Source: Plasmodiophora brassicae (Eukaryota; Endomyxa; Phytomyxea; Plasmodiophorida; Plasmodiophoridae). Taken from it: a DNA stretch of 64,000 nt. Every line of letters starts with the position of its first letter. Positions within the stretch are counted from its first letter, which is position 1. The stretch spans positions 62,001 to 126,000 of the forward strand of contig JASFAU010000013.1 of the NCBI GenBank assembly GCA_039704465.1, read 5' to 3'. The translations under genes were made by a program, and so were the position numbers. This document shows, one piece after another, positions 10,088-20,496 of the stretch. Under the pieces are notes generated by a model. The model did not search any database. It was given only the letters and a program-made list of their open reading frames with translations, and was not told the DNA's origin.

Positions 10088-10620
10088 TTGGCTTCATCCG
10101 ATCGCGTATTGATTTGGCGCGACATGTGTTCGCCGCCGGGCACTGACTTCGAGGCGTCGACGCAAGCAAGCATGGGCCGCGCAGTCCCACGGAGTGCGTG
10201 GCGGATTGGGAACCCTCAGCCTGTCGCTCGAGCCGGCCGTGATTCGCACGCCTTCGCCATGGCACGGCAACGCGATCGGCGCCGTCCCCGCACGAAACGT
10301 CACCGGCTGCCGGCATCCCAGGTTGAGGCCATCAACGCGCTCGCGGAATCCGGTGTCCTCCCCGCCATGAATCGGTATGGCTTGGCCATTTCTTATCGAA
10401 CCACTCAACCTGTTCGAGAGGACGGGCGCCGGTGTGGAGAACACCAAGAGGGCGTACAGGAAACACTGGAGAGGCTTGTCGACGTTCTTTGCTCTAATTG
10501 GCGACTACGACTCGATGCTGATTCTGGATCCGCGTATCGCCAATGACGCCGTCGATGAAGCTGGACGGCATCCGGTTGTATATGGACTACAAGCTGCTCC
10601 CAGCGGCATGTGCTCGAGCC
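10088..10620 (+). pseudogene. Degenerate recombinase-like fragment, plus-strand arm
   Basis: The frame from 10088 shows a basic segment followed by VEAINALAESGVLPAMNRYG. The same message continues in another frame from 10377 (LNLFERTGAGVENTKRAYR, then GLSTFFALIGDYDSM). The switch of frame, an 8-base loss relative to the opposite arm near 10548 and a shortened RDWKRWRG segment mark it as broken. The TKRAYRDW-like helix followed by an STFF helix resembles the core-binding domain of tyrosine recombinases (Crypton or phage-integrase type). I cannot see the catalytic R-H-R-Y part, so this identity is weak. Confidence 0.4.
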
Positions 10621-11161
10621 TGACGCTGCAACGCCTTGCCCATTTCAGATGTCGACGCGGATTGCCAGATCGCCACATCCGTCGACAATACTGATGGCGT
10701 TCGCAGCCAGGCGTCGAACGGTCGTCAGCATATAGAGCGACGCAGTTCGAACATGGCCCTGAGTAGTCGCCAGTGTGCCCACGCTCGACATAGATGGCGA
10801 AGACGGCGCTGCCCAGTTGCTCGCAGATCTTGGGGTCGTTCCACCCGCCCTCAGCGATCAGCTGTTCGCCCGTTGCCGTTTGCAATGCTCGTCCAGATGC
10901 ACCGGGGTCCCCGGTGGGAGCAGCTTGTAGTCCATATACAACCGGATGCTGTCCAGCTTCATCGACGGGCACGCGGCGTCATTGGCGATACGCGAATCCA
11001 GAACCAGCATCGAGTCGTAGTCGCCAATGACAGCAAAGAACGTCGACAAGCCTCTCCAGCGTTTCCAGTCCCTGTACGCCCTCTTGGTGTTCTCCACACC
11101 GGTGCCCGTCCTCTCGAACAGGTTGAGTGGTTCGTTAAGAATGGCCAAGCCATACCGATCC
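10371..11161. repeat. Inverted repeat, two ~245-bp arms
   Basis: The arm at 10371-10612 and the reverse complement of 10913-11161 match at roughly 95 percent by eye. Two short gaps are present in the left arm. The spacer of about 300 bp encodes, on the minus strand, what looks like the continuation of the same protein. The arrangement looks like two head-to-head copies of one gene or element, one of them truncated. Confidence 0.85.
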
Positions 11162-11208
11162 TCTGCATCGAGAAACGACTGATCTGAACGAGGCCAGCTG
11201 CAGATCAT
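10640..11208 (-). pseudogene. Recombinase-like gene fragment, minus-strand arm
   Basis: From 11208 the frame reads through the intact version of the conserved block (LNLFERTGTGVENTKRAYR, then RDWKRWRGLSTFF and PSMKLDSIRLYMDYKLLPPG) and stops at 10858. A second frame (10505-10972) takes over with TATGEQLIAEGGWNDPKICE and a Cys-containing tail (SGPCSNCVALY), so a frameshift or an unrecognised intron lies near 10900. The SAM-like helical block is what tyrosine-recombinase core-binding domains look like, and PSMKLDSIRLYMDY would be the last helix of that domain. No catalytic domain could be identified, so the assignment is inference. Confidence 0.4.
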
Positions 11209-11446
11209 ACAGTAGCTCCAGTCTCAATCAATCACCACTGAATGACGGTGCTACGTAGTACCTCTTTCCACTGGTTACCAAGGCCCATTTGGGTAATCGG
11301 GTTCTCCCAGTCTCTCAAATCATGGAGCTGATGGACGCCCGTCCCAACTTAGCATATTCTAAATTTGGAATTGCCCGTCGTGATCATTGATCACTGGCCA
11401 GGACGGGGTCTGTCGTGTCACGACGTTGAGAGCGGCAGGTCAGAGC

Positions 11447-12090
11447 TATGGAATTGTTGTAATAAAGGGGTGTTTTTTACAAGCCTGTTTTTTACATGTA
11501 AAATACACCACTCAGGAACCAACTTTACACTGTAAAATACAGGTAACGTAAGGGTTTCCCGATCCATCCCAGAGCCTTCGTTGTGCGTGCGCGTCGTCGT
11601 CGTCGGGGGCGAGCGGAATCACAAGTCCTGCAACCGCGTGCACTCCCGGCTACGCGCTCGACTATCGGGATGCAACGTCGAGCAAGGAACTGGGATCGCA
11701 TTCAAGTGCCCAGATGAATCGCCGTACAAAGATACGCGAGATGACCCCTTTCACACGTTGAACCGGGTCGCTTGGTTCGGAAGTACGTGACTTTGACGAA
11801 GAGCCAGACGATGATTCCGATGACGAAGACGTAATTCGACTGGAGTTCGCAGGGTCCGTTGGCATTGCCGAGCCAGGCACACTTGCCGAGGCGATTTCGG
11901 ACACACATTTGTACCCAGTTGGTGACGAAGAGATCATCAAATCTGATCAGGTTGTCAGGACCGTGACCATGGTATGAAGGCGTACTGCGAGGGGGGCGCA
12001 ACCCCCTGCTGTTTTAAACATGTTTTTTACGTGTAAAATACATGTATTTTACACTCCACCAGCCATTCTCTGTTTTTAACAATTCCATAG
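11447..12090. mobile_element. 644-bp non-autonomous DNA element with TIRs and 6-bp TSD
   Basis: Both ends carry the perfect 13-bp inverted repeat CTATGGAATTGTT / AACAATTCCATAG. They are bracketed by the direct repeat TCAGAG at 11441-11446 and 12091-12096. Inside each end are AT-rich subterminal palindromic motifs (TTTTTTACATGTAAAATACA on the left, a similar TTTTTACGTGTAAAATACA on the right), while the centre has normal GC content and no convincing gene. A 6-bp duplication does not match the common superfamilies, which give 2, 3, 4, 8 or 9 bp. It ends about 140 bp upstream of the next gene's likely start. Confidence 0.75.
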
Positions 12091-12228
12091 TCAGAGCAGC
12101 AGTCGGCCGATTGCCGCAGAGTCTAAATTCGGGTGGACGGGGCGTGAGACCGATACTGCAACGACCTGAACCGAACCTGCTTTGGGAGTCGACGGTCGGC
12201 CTGTTCGCGAACGGCGTCCTGCCCCTAA

Positions 12229-13166
12229 TGACTGGTAAAGCGGTTCCGCAGCGGTGCCTGGTCGGATGTGTGCTGGTTCTCAGTGTGCTTGCCGCTGCAT
12301 GTGCCTTTTACGCCGCCTCGCAACTGACGCCGGCCGAGCATACCCCGTCCCAGTATGCCAAAGGATTCGATAGCCGCCAGTTCTCGACGCTCGCTGTCAC
12401 TGGGTTCCTGTCTGCCGCCGTGGTCATCCCTGCCATGGTCCTGATGTTCACCACGACATCCTCGGTTGCCGGTGCTGCCATGCTCCTGCTGTCCGTTGGT
12501 GCCGTTGGCGTCTCGCTGACGATTGCCGAGGACGACGAGCGTTACCCGTTTCGCGAACCGCTCTACCTGATGCTGCTGTTCGCAACACCCGCGTTCCTCC
12601 TAATTCGGCCTGCTCGTGTCCATCGCTGGTGCTATCGCGTGGCGTTCTTCATGGTGGGCACCGTCGCCGTCGCTGGCGCTGTGGTGGCAGTGAGCACCTA
12701 TCCCTACATGGGACATCTACGCGGTGAGCGGGTCTGGTTCTACGAATCCCAATTGCGGGACCTTCCCGAGGAAGCCGCTCGTTACTCGACGGCAATGTCT
12801 CTGACAGCAATCTCGGCGGCTGTTGCTATCGTCACACACCTGCTCTCAACGTGTTCCGGTGGCGTCGTCAAGGACCGGGTCTCAATCGGCGCGTACAGTT
12901 TCTGCCTGGGCGTTGACTTTGTCGCACTACGAACGATTCTCGTCTGTCCGCTGGCGGCCTACATGTACCAGTGTGAATCACACATCCGGAAACGATACCC
13001 CTGGGGACGACCGACCAACATGAAACTGTTCATCCTGGGTGTCATCGTTGTCCACACGATGGCGCTATGGGCCTCTGCGTACGTCCGTCAACGCCAGCTC
13101 AAATACGGCAGAGCAGAACAACAGCGGAACAACGACAACCACGTTGTTAACGTTGCTGCTATCTGA
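12229..13166 (+). CDS. Multipass membrane protein of unknown family
   Basis: The open frame begins at 12042, but its first ~60 residues include the end of the inserted element and are not hydrophobic. ATG 12229 (MTGKAVPQRCLVGCVLVLSV) begins just before the first membrane segment and gives about 312 residues. I count roughly eight hydrophobic segments, among them VLVLSVLAAACAFYAA, AAVVIPAMVLMFTT, SLTAISAAVAIV and LFILGVIVVHTMALW, ending in a charged, Asn-rich cytoplasmic-type tail. The topology recalls Frag1/DRAM/SFK1-type proteins, but I see no diagnostic motif, so I do not name it. The DNA element just upstream may sit in or near its promoter. Confidence 0.6.
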
Positions 13167-13438
13167 ACCTGGGCGCGCGGCGTTACAATGTGTACATGCG
13201 AATGGTTTTCTTCATACACATCTGCAGGAACGCTATGCTGCGAGGGTTCGCAATCAATTATAAGGCGACAGATCGTTCCCGACGCGTCTGTGGTTGGCAG
13301 ACTCCGGTGGGGTTGGCGGTCGCCAGCCCGCCACCGGCCTGTTCGTTCACCATCCATCTGGACTTCCCAACCCCGACCGAACGTAGAACGTCTGCTCAGT
13401 AGGAAAAGACGCACTGATCCAGTGGCCCATAACCATAA

Positions 13439-15721
13439 TTACTGGGGCTTCATTACGTCCGCCTTGTCGCCACCATCGACACGTACGCCAACCAGGGTTT
13501 CGTTCGCAGTGTCAGGTGATGCAGGAACCGGTGCAGACCTGCTTGCGGCTGCAGGCTGACCGCCTTGCGGTGGCGACACAGCGGGCGAGTCTGGTAGCTC
13601 GGCGACGGACGCTTCCTTGGCGTCCTGATCGGTCGACAGCTGTCGGATGGATTCACGGATGGCATCCAGATCCTTCCGGGCGTTCCGTAACCGTTCGCCT
13701 GCCAGTTGCAGGCGGGCCCGTTCCGTGTCCACCCGAGCTCGGAAGGGTTGCAGCGCAGACTGAACCATGCCGACGCCGCGTTCCAGCTCCTGGCCGAGAT
13801 GCTGTTCCAGGATCATGTTCAGCTGCTTCTTGACAGATGCCAGGTGCGACCGAAAGGTCTGTCGGAGCTCGTGCCGTCGGTAAGGCAGCACCAGGAGACC
13901 GGTGACGGCAAGGGCGCCCGCGCCTGCCAAACCGGTAACGTCAACGCTCGCCGCCGATGCGACCACGGCCCCGACACCAAACGCGGAAGCCTGCACGTAC
14001 GTAGTGGGCAAACGTCAGGGCAGTCTACAGCGCGCCAACGAACGGAGCCCCACCTCGAACGCAGCAGTCGCCAGTAGCGCGCTCCTGACGGTGCCAACCA
14101 GCTCCTGGGAAACCTGTAGTCGGTTATAGCGCTGCAGCGTTTGTGACGCCTGATCGAGCACCTCCCGGGTCAACGCCTGCCGCCCTTGTGTCAACGACAA
14201 CCCGATCTGGCATAGTTCACCCGCCTGTTAGAACACCACGACTGTGGAAGTGCGTTTGACAGAATACCTGCGACGAATCAACGACGTTGCGCTTGTCGGC
14301 GTTGTCAAGGTAGCTGGCGACAGCCTGCGCTCGCGACACGTTCTGCTCGACGAGCCAGTCGGCCGCCTCCCGGACGATGGCGTCAACCTCTTCCGTGAAC
14401 TGCCCGACGACTTCACTCTGGAACGCGGCAGCCAGCGCGCCCTGGCTGACCAGGGACCGGACGTTGCTCAGCCGCAGCTTGGCATCGAGGAACTCGTCAA
14501 TGCGCTCGAGCAGCCGAAGTAGGACGTTCTCAACGCGATGCTGGTGCAGGCCGAACGTGCTGCGTGTTTGCTGGGACAGCGTGTCGAGCAGGTGCAACGC
14601 CCCGGCCAGCGTGTCCGACTCGACTTGGGCCAGCTTCTCGCGACACTCGAGCACGCCTTCGTACCTGCAAAGACGGAGCATCAGTGACGACACCTGAGCA
14701 GGCGCGCGCAAGGCGGTTGCTGACTTGTCCATGAGGCGCTCGGCGACGCCGAGGGGATTCGCGAGCTTCAACTGCATCTTGTCCTTGTCCGACAGGCTGT
14801 TCTGAATGAACTCCTCCAGGGCGTCGAAACCGGACGAACGGGCGCCGGGCAACGCGGCGCCCTTCCGCCCGGTGACCTTCTCGTTCAGGGCAAGCTTGCC
14901 GCTGACGGCGAATATCGGGGGCGTCAGGTGAAGCAGTTTCTGGACGTTGTCCCGAACGAATCGCAGGACGAGGTCCAGGTCGCCCTCGTGGTCCAGCACG
15001 TCGACCTTGTTGACGACAATGACAATGTTCCGGCGCCATTGCACAATCTTCTCCATGAACTGGCGCTCCGACTCGGAGAACGGCCTGTCGACCGACGTGA
15101 TGAAGAAGACGAGGTCGGACCGCGGGATGATCTCCTCGGTGACCTCCTCGTGCCCGGCAACGATGGCGTTGGTGCCGGGCGTGTCCACGATGACGCTGTC
15201 CTTCAGCCACGGCGACCTGGCCATGACGACCTGGCCGGACAGGGACGACAGGGGCGACGACGACACCGATCTCCCGTATCGAACCGTCGTCACCGCGTTC
15301 GTCGTCGGCGTCACGCCCTCCTGGCATACGCGTTCGCCAAGTAACGCGTTGATGAATGTCGACTTCCCTGCAGGACCGGGGTGGGAGGGCGGCATCGTCA
15401 GCAGACGCGAAACCAGGGGACGACGGGCGCCCAACCGCTGTTGAATTCGCCAATCACGGTCATGCAGAACAGTTCGTCCAGGTGGCGGACGGCGCCGCGG
15501 ATAGTGGACAGGTCGGCCGACGCCGGCGCCAGCGTCGGGTGCACGGCCCGGGCCAGGTCGTCCAGCAGCCGCTTCTCCGCATCGACGACCCGCTGGTGCT
15601 GCGGCGACAGCGGCCCCAGCGCGACGTGCCTGGCGACCGCCGACATCCATCGCCGGCCCAGCAGCAGGACCTGCACGCACATCCGCACGGACCGCAACGA
15701 CCGCCTGCCACTGGCGTCCAT
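13439..15721 (-). CDS. FZL/mitofusin-like dynamin GTPase
   Basis: A membrane-remodelling GTPase of the FZL or bacterial dynamin-like type. Exon 1 ends in VIGEFNSG at 15436 and exon 2 starts with KSTFINALLGERV at 15367, so the P-loop GEFNSGKS is split by a 68-nt intron. Other G motifs follow: TPTTNAVT (G2), VDTPGTNAIV (G3) and NKVD (G4). A helical stalk region follows. A 43-nt intron near 14234-14276 leads into an exon with SLTQGRQALTREVLDQA, and another intron precedes the last exon. That exon begins with a hydrophobic paddle-like segment (about FGVGAVVASAASVDVTGLAG to ALAVTGLLVL) followed by coiled coil. The N-terminal region is Arg-rich with MDASGRRSLRSVRM at 15721, compatible with organelle targeting; upstream in-frame sequence to 15946 makes the start uncertain. 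Confidence 0.8.
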
Positions 15722-15968
15722 CACGACCACGACGACAGCCGCCGCTCGTCGTCGTCGTCGTCGTCCGGAGGCGACGTCGAAAAAACGCGCCACGAGGCAC
15801 GAGATCGATTTCGCGGCGGCGTTTTTTTGGGGGTTGTCGCGACTCGAACTTGCGCCATTCCAGAGCCGCGCGCTGCACATTCCAGGACTAACGACATACG
15901 ACGACGTCTGTATTGCAGTATGATGCGTTCGGTTGGTGTCTAGCAATGGGGGGGGGGCCGTTTGATCA

Positions 15969-16559
15969 TCACAGGAGTTTGTCGAGCTTCTTGTTGGTGA
16001 AGTGGCGGTACACGAGGAACATGACGAACAGGACCTGGCAGATGACGAGGATGACCCAGAAGCCCCACCCGTTGCCCTTGGCGACCGCCCCCTGCGATAT
16101 CATGGACATCTCGCGCATGCGGCGCTCCATCAGCGACAGCGTCGTACGCGACTGCCGCTCCACGATCTCCTTCATCGTCTTCACCTCGGAGAGGACCGCG
16201 TCCAGCTTGCCGTTCAGGTCGTTGTACCGTCGTTCGGCGTCGACGCGCCCGGCGTCAACACTGCCCTTCGTCGAGTCGGTCACCTTCGACAGCGACTCCA
16301 TCTGCTGCTGCACCGTCGTCAGCGTCGACGCCACCGAATCGAACCGGGCCAGCCGGTTCAGGATCGCCTTGGTCGCCCCAGACACATGGCGCATCACGTT
16401 CTGCTCGAGTTCCTTCAGCACCTCACCGGCCTGCTGCGACTCGAGCTGCGAGTGCGTCGCCGCCCTCATCAACTGGTCCAGTTTGTCGTGCACAGCGCTC
16501 CCTTCCGTGTCCGACCCCGACCAGGCAGATGGCGCTTCGGGTGTCGCCTTCCACTGCTG

Positions 16560-16599
<40 letters not shown>

Positions 16600-17441
16600 T
16601 GCCATGACGCCTGCTGGGGAGGAGCGGCAGCGCGCCAGGCGGCCGCCTGATCCTGCTGCTGCTGTTGCTGTTGCTGCTGCCAGCCGGGAGCGACCTTGGG
16701 CGGTGTCGAACGGGACCAGTCCGGCGTGCCCGTCACCTCGATCGAGATGACGTCCTGCGTCTCCTGGAACGGACCCGGAGCGGTCTCAGCCGACACACCC
16801 AGGTAGAGCGGCGCCGTGTTCGTCATGGTCAGCTTCTCGACCAGGCACTTGCGGTACTCGCCCGTCTCGGTCAGGTCGACGAAGACGGACAGGTGCGTAC
16901 CGTTGTACGCGACCTTGGTCGCGACAATGTTCTTCCTGTTGCGGTAGTCGGCGATGCATCCAGCGAGCTGCGTTCGCAGGCCATCGTCGCTGTGGTTGTA
17001 CGGCGTCATGCCGTCGAAGTAGTGGGCCGAGATCGACGGGTTGTTCCGAAGGCGGTCATTGTCGCGGCTGTCGAACATGATGCCGATGCCTTTGAAGTAA
17101 TCGCGGGACCCGTACACCGGACCGAGCTCGTTCGGGGTCTCGACCAGCCACAGCGCCATGCCTTCGCCGTCGTTGCCGCGCCCGCTCACCTTGAGCTTCA
17201 GCACAATCTCCCACTGGTTCTTGAACGGGAACGGTTGCTGATTCCACAGGGAGCCACGTTGCACCTGGTTCTTGGGTTCGAAGAGCTGCGTCGTCAGGAT
17301 GGCTTGCTGCGGGGAGAAGATCGTCGTGCCGAACGCTTGCCAGTCGCCGCGCTGGAACGGCTGCTTCAGGTCCATGGAGACGGGTTGGGCGGAGGCGATG
17401 CCGCCCAGGAGCATCACGGCGAGGAGCAGCACAGTCGTCAT
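15969..17441 (-). CDS. L-type lectin cargo receptor, ERGIC-53/VIP36 family
   Basis: A single-exon type I membrane protein of about 490 residues. The signal peptide is MTTVLLLAVMLLGGIASAQ, and this ATG (17441) is preferred because a TATA-like box lies about 45-57 bp upstream and the longer frame to 17606 adds only unconserved sequence. A legume-lectin-like domain covers residues ~20-240, with WEIVLKLKVSGRGNDGEGMA, the metal/sugar-site-like GIGIMFDSRDND, and NNPSISAHYFDG. Poly-Gln tracts and a long coiled coil follow, then a transmembrane segment (GFWVILVICQVLFVMFLVYR) and a short Lys-rich tail ending KKLDKLL. ERGIC-53-like proteins carry glycoproteins from ER to Golgi. The tail lacks the exact KKxx-COOH or double-Phe end of animal ERGIC-53, so trafficking signals may differ. 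Confidence 0.88.
16558..16680 (-). repeat. CAG/CTG triplet runs encoding poly-Gln
   Basis: Two runs of CTG on the plus strand (16561-16600 with one TTG interruption, and about 16652-16680) encode Gln tracts in the lectin's linker between carbohydrate-recognition domain and coiled coil. Such runs are prone to length change. Confidence 0.9.
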
Positions 17442-17485
17442 CTTGTCGTCGTTAATGCCGGACAGAGTGTGTTCGAGGTGTGCCG

Positions 17486-17498
17486 CAATATAAAATAG
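17486..17498 (-). promoter_or_regulatory. TATA-like box of the lectin gene
   Basis: CTATTTTATATTG on the minus strand lies 45-57 bp before the lectin ATG, in an otherwise GC-rich flank. Position and composition suit a TATA element, but there is no transcript evidence. Confidence 0.35.
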
Positions 17499-17921
17499 AA
17501 AACGGGGAACGCTGTTCGAGTAGGGGCGACAATTGTCAAGTGGGGCGACCGGCCCTGGCAGGACATAACGCCAGATCAGCAACAGCACGACAGGGGCATG
17601 AGTCACACGCTACACACTCTTTCTGGGGTGACGGACGTCAAACTGGGCCCGCTCAAGATATTCGAGGGGCGATGACGTCACTGCAGGTACGCGGTCAACG
17701 ACGCTGTCCCCGCAGCCCGCCTCTGAGCTTTTGACTGGTCGCAATCGGAGTTCGGACTTTCGGATTTGCGCCCACCGTGTAACATAATATACAGCCCGCC
17801 GCGTGCCAGGGCCAGGGGGGACAATGCCCACCACTGAGGCTGCCTGCTCTATGTACAAGTCTACCTAACATCGTTCCCGACGTTGGGGCACGACGGATCA
17901 ATGGTCGTATGCCCGGCTGCA

Positions 17922-18910
17922 TTACGAGATGACGTGGACGCCGTTCTTGATGCGGGCGACGTGAACGGGGATCTCGGCGACGATCTGGCGGTACCGCGCG
18001 TCCCGGTCCGCGTTCTCTTTGACGATTTCCTGGTCGATGGCGACCGCCTGAGCCTCCATGATCGCGTCGATCTTCGCGTGGCATTCGGCGCGTTCCCGAA
18101 CGACAACCTTGACTTTGTCGGCCAGCGTCACTACTAAGCCGTTGGCTTCCTTGGTCACCAGTTGGACCTCGTTGTCGATCTCGCTCTTGGCCTTCACGAT
18201 CTCCTCGCCGACCTCCGCCTCCTTATGAAACCGTTCCGCGTTCTTCGCCCTGAACTCGACCTGGACGCAATGTTCTGTGTCATCGACAAGATCGATCTCC
18301 CCTGTACAGGCCATGCCGGGGCACGTACGTCGAATTCGAGCAACTTCTCGAGGATGGCCATGGAGTTCTGCTCAATGGTCTCCCCGAACTGGTGCCGCTT
18401 CTCATCGAGCTTGGCGGCGACCTCGTCGACCTGACGCTCCAGGTCCTGGATTTGACCATGGAACGGCTGGAGGCGCTCCTGGAAGGCCCTGTGGAATCGC
18501 TCGCCCACCGCCTCGATCTTCTTCAGCACCGCCTGCGCGTTCACGATCAGCATCCTGCGTGAAACCCGGTAGATGGTATTCAGGTACGATTCGAACGTCG
18601 CGAAGGGCAATGACGCGGGCGACAGTCTCTTGGCCGATCAGCGCCTGGACCCGATCGATCTCCTGAGCGACGTGCTCGAATTTGGCCTCGTACTCCCGGA
18701 TCTTGGCCTGAACGGCAACTGTGCGTCAGGCCGGTGGCGACCACCAAGCTGCGTGTTGCTGCCTACGTCCGCTTCGGCCTTCAGCGTGTCGTGGAAGCCG
18801 ACCAGGCGCGCGTCCATGGCCGAGAACATCGTCCGGACCTCGTGCTCGACATCGGTCTCGGCCTCACCTGGACTCGTCGTGCTGGGTTCCCCCATGCTGT
18901 CCGAACGCAA
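17922..18910 (-). CDS. Coiled-coil protein, possibly SF-assemblin/beta-giardin-like
   Basis: Four exons can be joined by GT-AG introns of about 55-70 nt. The segments are SAMDARLVGFHDTLKAEAD; then AKIREYEAKFEHVAQEIDRV; then AVLKKIEAVGERFHRAFQER through DEKRHQFGETIEQNSMAILE; then VEFRAKNAERFHKEAEVGEE to the stop at 17922. The product is about 280 residues, almost wholly alpha-helical, with repeated Glu/Lys heptads and no globular domain. Length, charge pattern and the Arg/Glu-rich rod after a short Ser/Thr-rich head recall SF-assemblin, the filament of flagellar roots. That identification is by general resemblance only; any rod-like cytoskeletal protein remains possible. Confidence 0.55.
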
Positions 18911-19032
18911 CGATTAACGTCGACTTGGATCGTCAGGGCCTACCTACCTGCCTACCAACAGTAGACCCGTGTGCGGGTAACAACAGGGAGAACCAGGGGC
19001 GTGTTTCATTAACGAATCAATAGATTTGAATG

Positions 19033-20327
19033 TCACATCTTGATCTGCTTGAAGCGTAGCTTGACGAGCGAGTAGACCAGGACGCCGACGATGCTGATGG
19101 CGCCGCCCACCCAGCCCAGCGGCGTGATACGGTTGCGGAACCAGAGCACGCTCGACACGATAATGATCGTTCGCTTCGACGTGTTGGCCACAGCTGTGGA
19201 AAGCGTCATCAGGGGCGCGCGGCGATGGAGAAACAAGGCGTCGGCCGAGTACCGTAGGTGACGGGACTGATCTGGTTCAGCGCCAGGTACGAGATCTCGT
19301 TGAACCACGTGTACGTCACCGATGACAGCACCGCCCACACGACGATGATCCCGGCGGAGTGACCCTGGCAGGTCAGTGGCTTAGGATTCGGCGCAGCACG
19401 AGACAGGACCGTCTCTGTGGGGGGATACCTTGCCGGCAGCACGCGCGAATTGCTCCTTGTACATGCTGACGGGTGGCTCGAGCACAATGCACGGCACGAG
19501 CAGCAACAGGAACGCCATGATCGTCAGGACGCCGTACAGGTTCGACGGCGTCTACCGGTAACCATGTCAGCGCGTCGGTCCATACCTGCCAGACGTGTTG
19601 GACCGTACCAGATTTGTGCCGATCGGCGCCTTCATGAGCCTCTTGGAGTAGATGCCCCGCAGCGACGACGCCAGCATGGACACGAGGGCGCCGACAAGCG
19701 CCCAGATGGAGAAGTTGTTCTCGTGGTACGACGCCAGGCCAATGCCGACGATGACGGGGAGGAACGACGCGTACACGGGCCACGGGTATCGCTCCCGAAG
19801 AATGAAGATGGTGAGGATGGCGCTGGACAGCGGTTCCGACGCCTTCACGATGTGCATGAAGCTGACGCTGCCGAGGTAGATCGCCATGACCGCCGACAGA
19901 TGCGTGATCAGCGTGAACGTCGCCAGCGGTAGCAGCTTGACGACGTCAGCGAGCGACAGGATCGGCGTCGGCTTCCAGCCAACCGTCCACATCGCCATGT
20001 AGTACAGGCCGCCGATCAGGAAGTGCAACGCGGCCAGCGTCCACTGCAGATTCACCTTCTGCAACGTCTCCTTGTTGCTACATCGGTCGGCGACCCCCGA
20101 CGCTCAGCACATCGAACTCCCCATGCACCTGTCGTGCTCCGTCCCCCGTACCTGATGTTGTAGACGGAATCGATGGCGAACCATGACGCAAACAGCGACA
20201 GCAGGATCAGCTGCGACCGGCGCTGGTTGCTGATCGACGACTTGCACGACGGGTCCTTGTCGGTGGCCGACGCGTCCGTCTCAACGGACGCCAGCTCGAC
20301 GTCCAGCGTCTTGGTCGGGTTGGCCAT
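19033..20327 (-). CDS. Triose-phosphate/nucleotide-sugar translocator family transporter
   Basis: A DMT-superfamily TPT-family membrane protein in about five exons. Exon 1 (ATG 20327, MANPTKTLDVELAS) ends with LFASWFAIDSVYNI. A 74-nt intron leads to SNKETLQKVNLQWTLAALHF, which restores the family's N-x-x-NK motif. Later exons carry MHIVKASEPLSSAILTIFIL, FNEISYLALNQISPVTYG, and a final block STAVANTSKRTIIIVSSVLW followed by GWVGGAISIVGVLVYSLVKL. This last block is the conserved TPT-family K-R loop and tenth helix. Such carriers exchange phosphorylated C3, C5 or C6 sugars, or nucleotide sugars, across plastid or Golgi membranes; the substrate cannot be read from the sequence. No transit peptide is evident, which favours an endomembrane location. 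Confidence 0.8.
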
Positions 20328-20496
20328 CTGCGGCAATGAACGGCGGGCCGCCTCGGCGGATCGCAGACAACTGCGTTGGTGCACCTATCAAGGGCATCAG
20401 GGACCCCGCTCTCCGTCACGGACATCGGCAGCAGCCAACCCACCACCTCGTGGAGCGCACTGGCCCGGCGCTGCCCAACACCGGGCGCCTGTGTAT

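Noticed and set aside
11662..11940. 92-codon Ser-rich frame inside the 644-bp DNA element
   Set aside because: No similarity to a transposase and a frame of equal length overlaps it on the same strand, so coding is not supported.
16665..17498. 277-codon frame on the plus strand
   Set aside because: It is antisense to the L-type lectin gene, which has a clear signal peptide, lectin domain and membrane anchor. The plus-strand frame is Arg/Leu-rich shadow coding.
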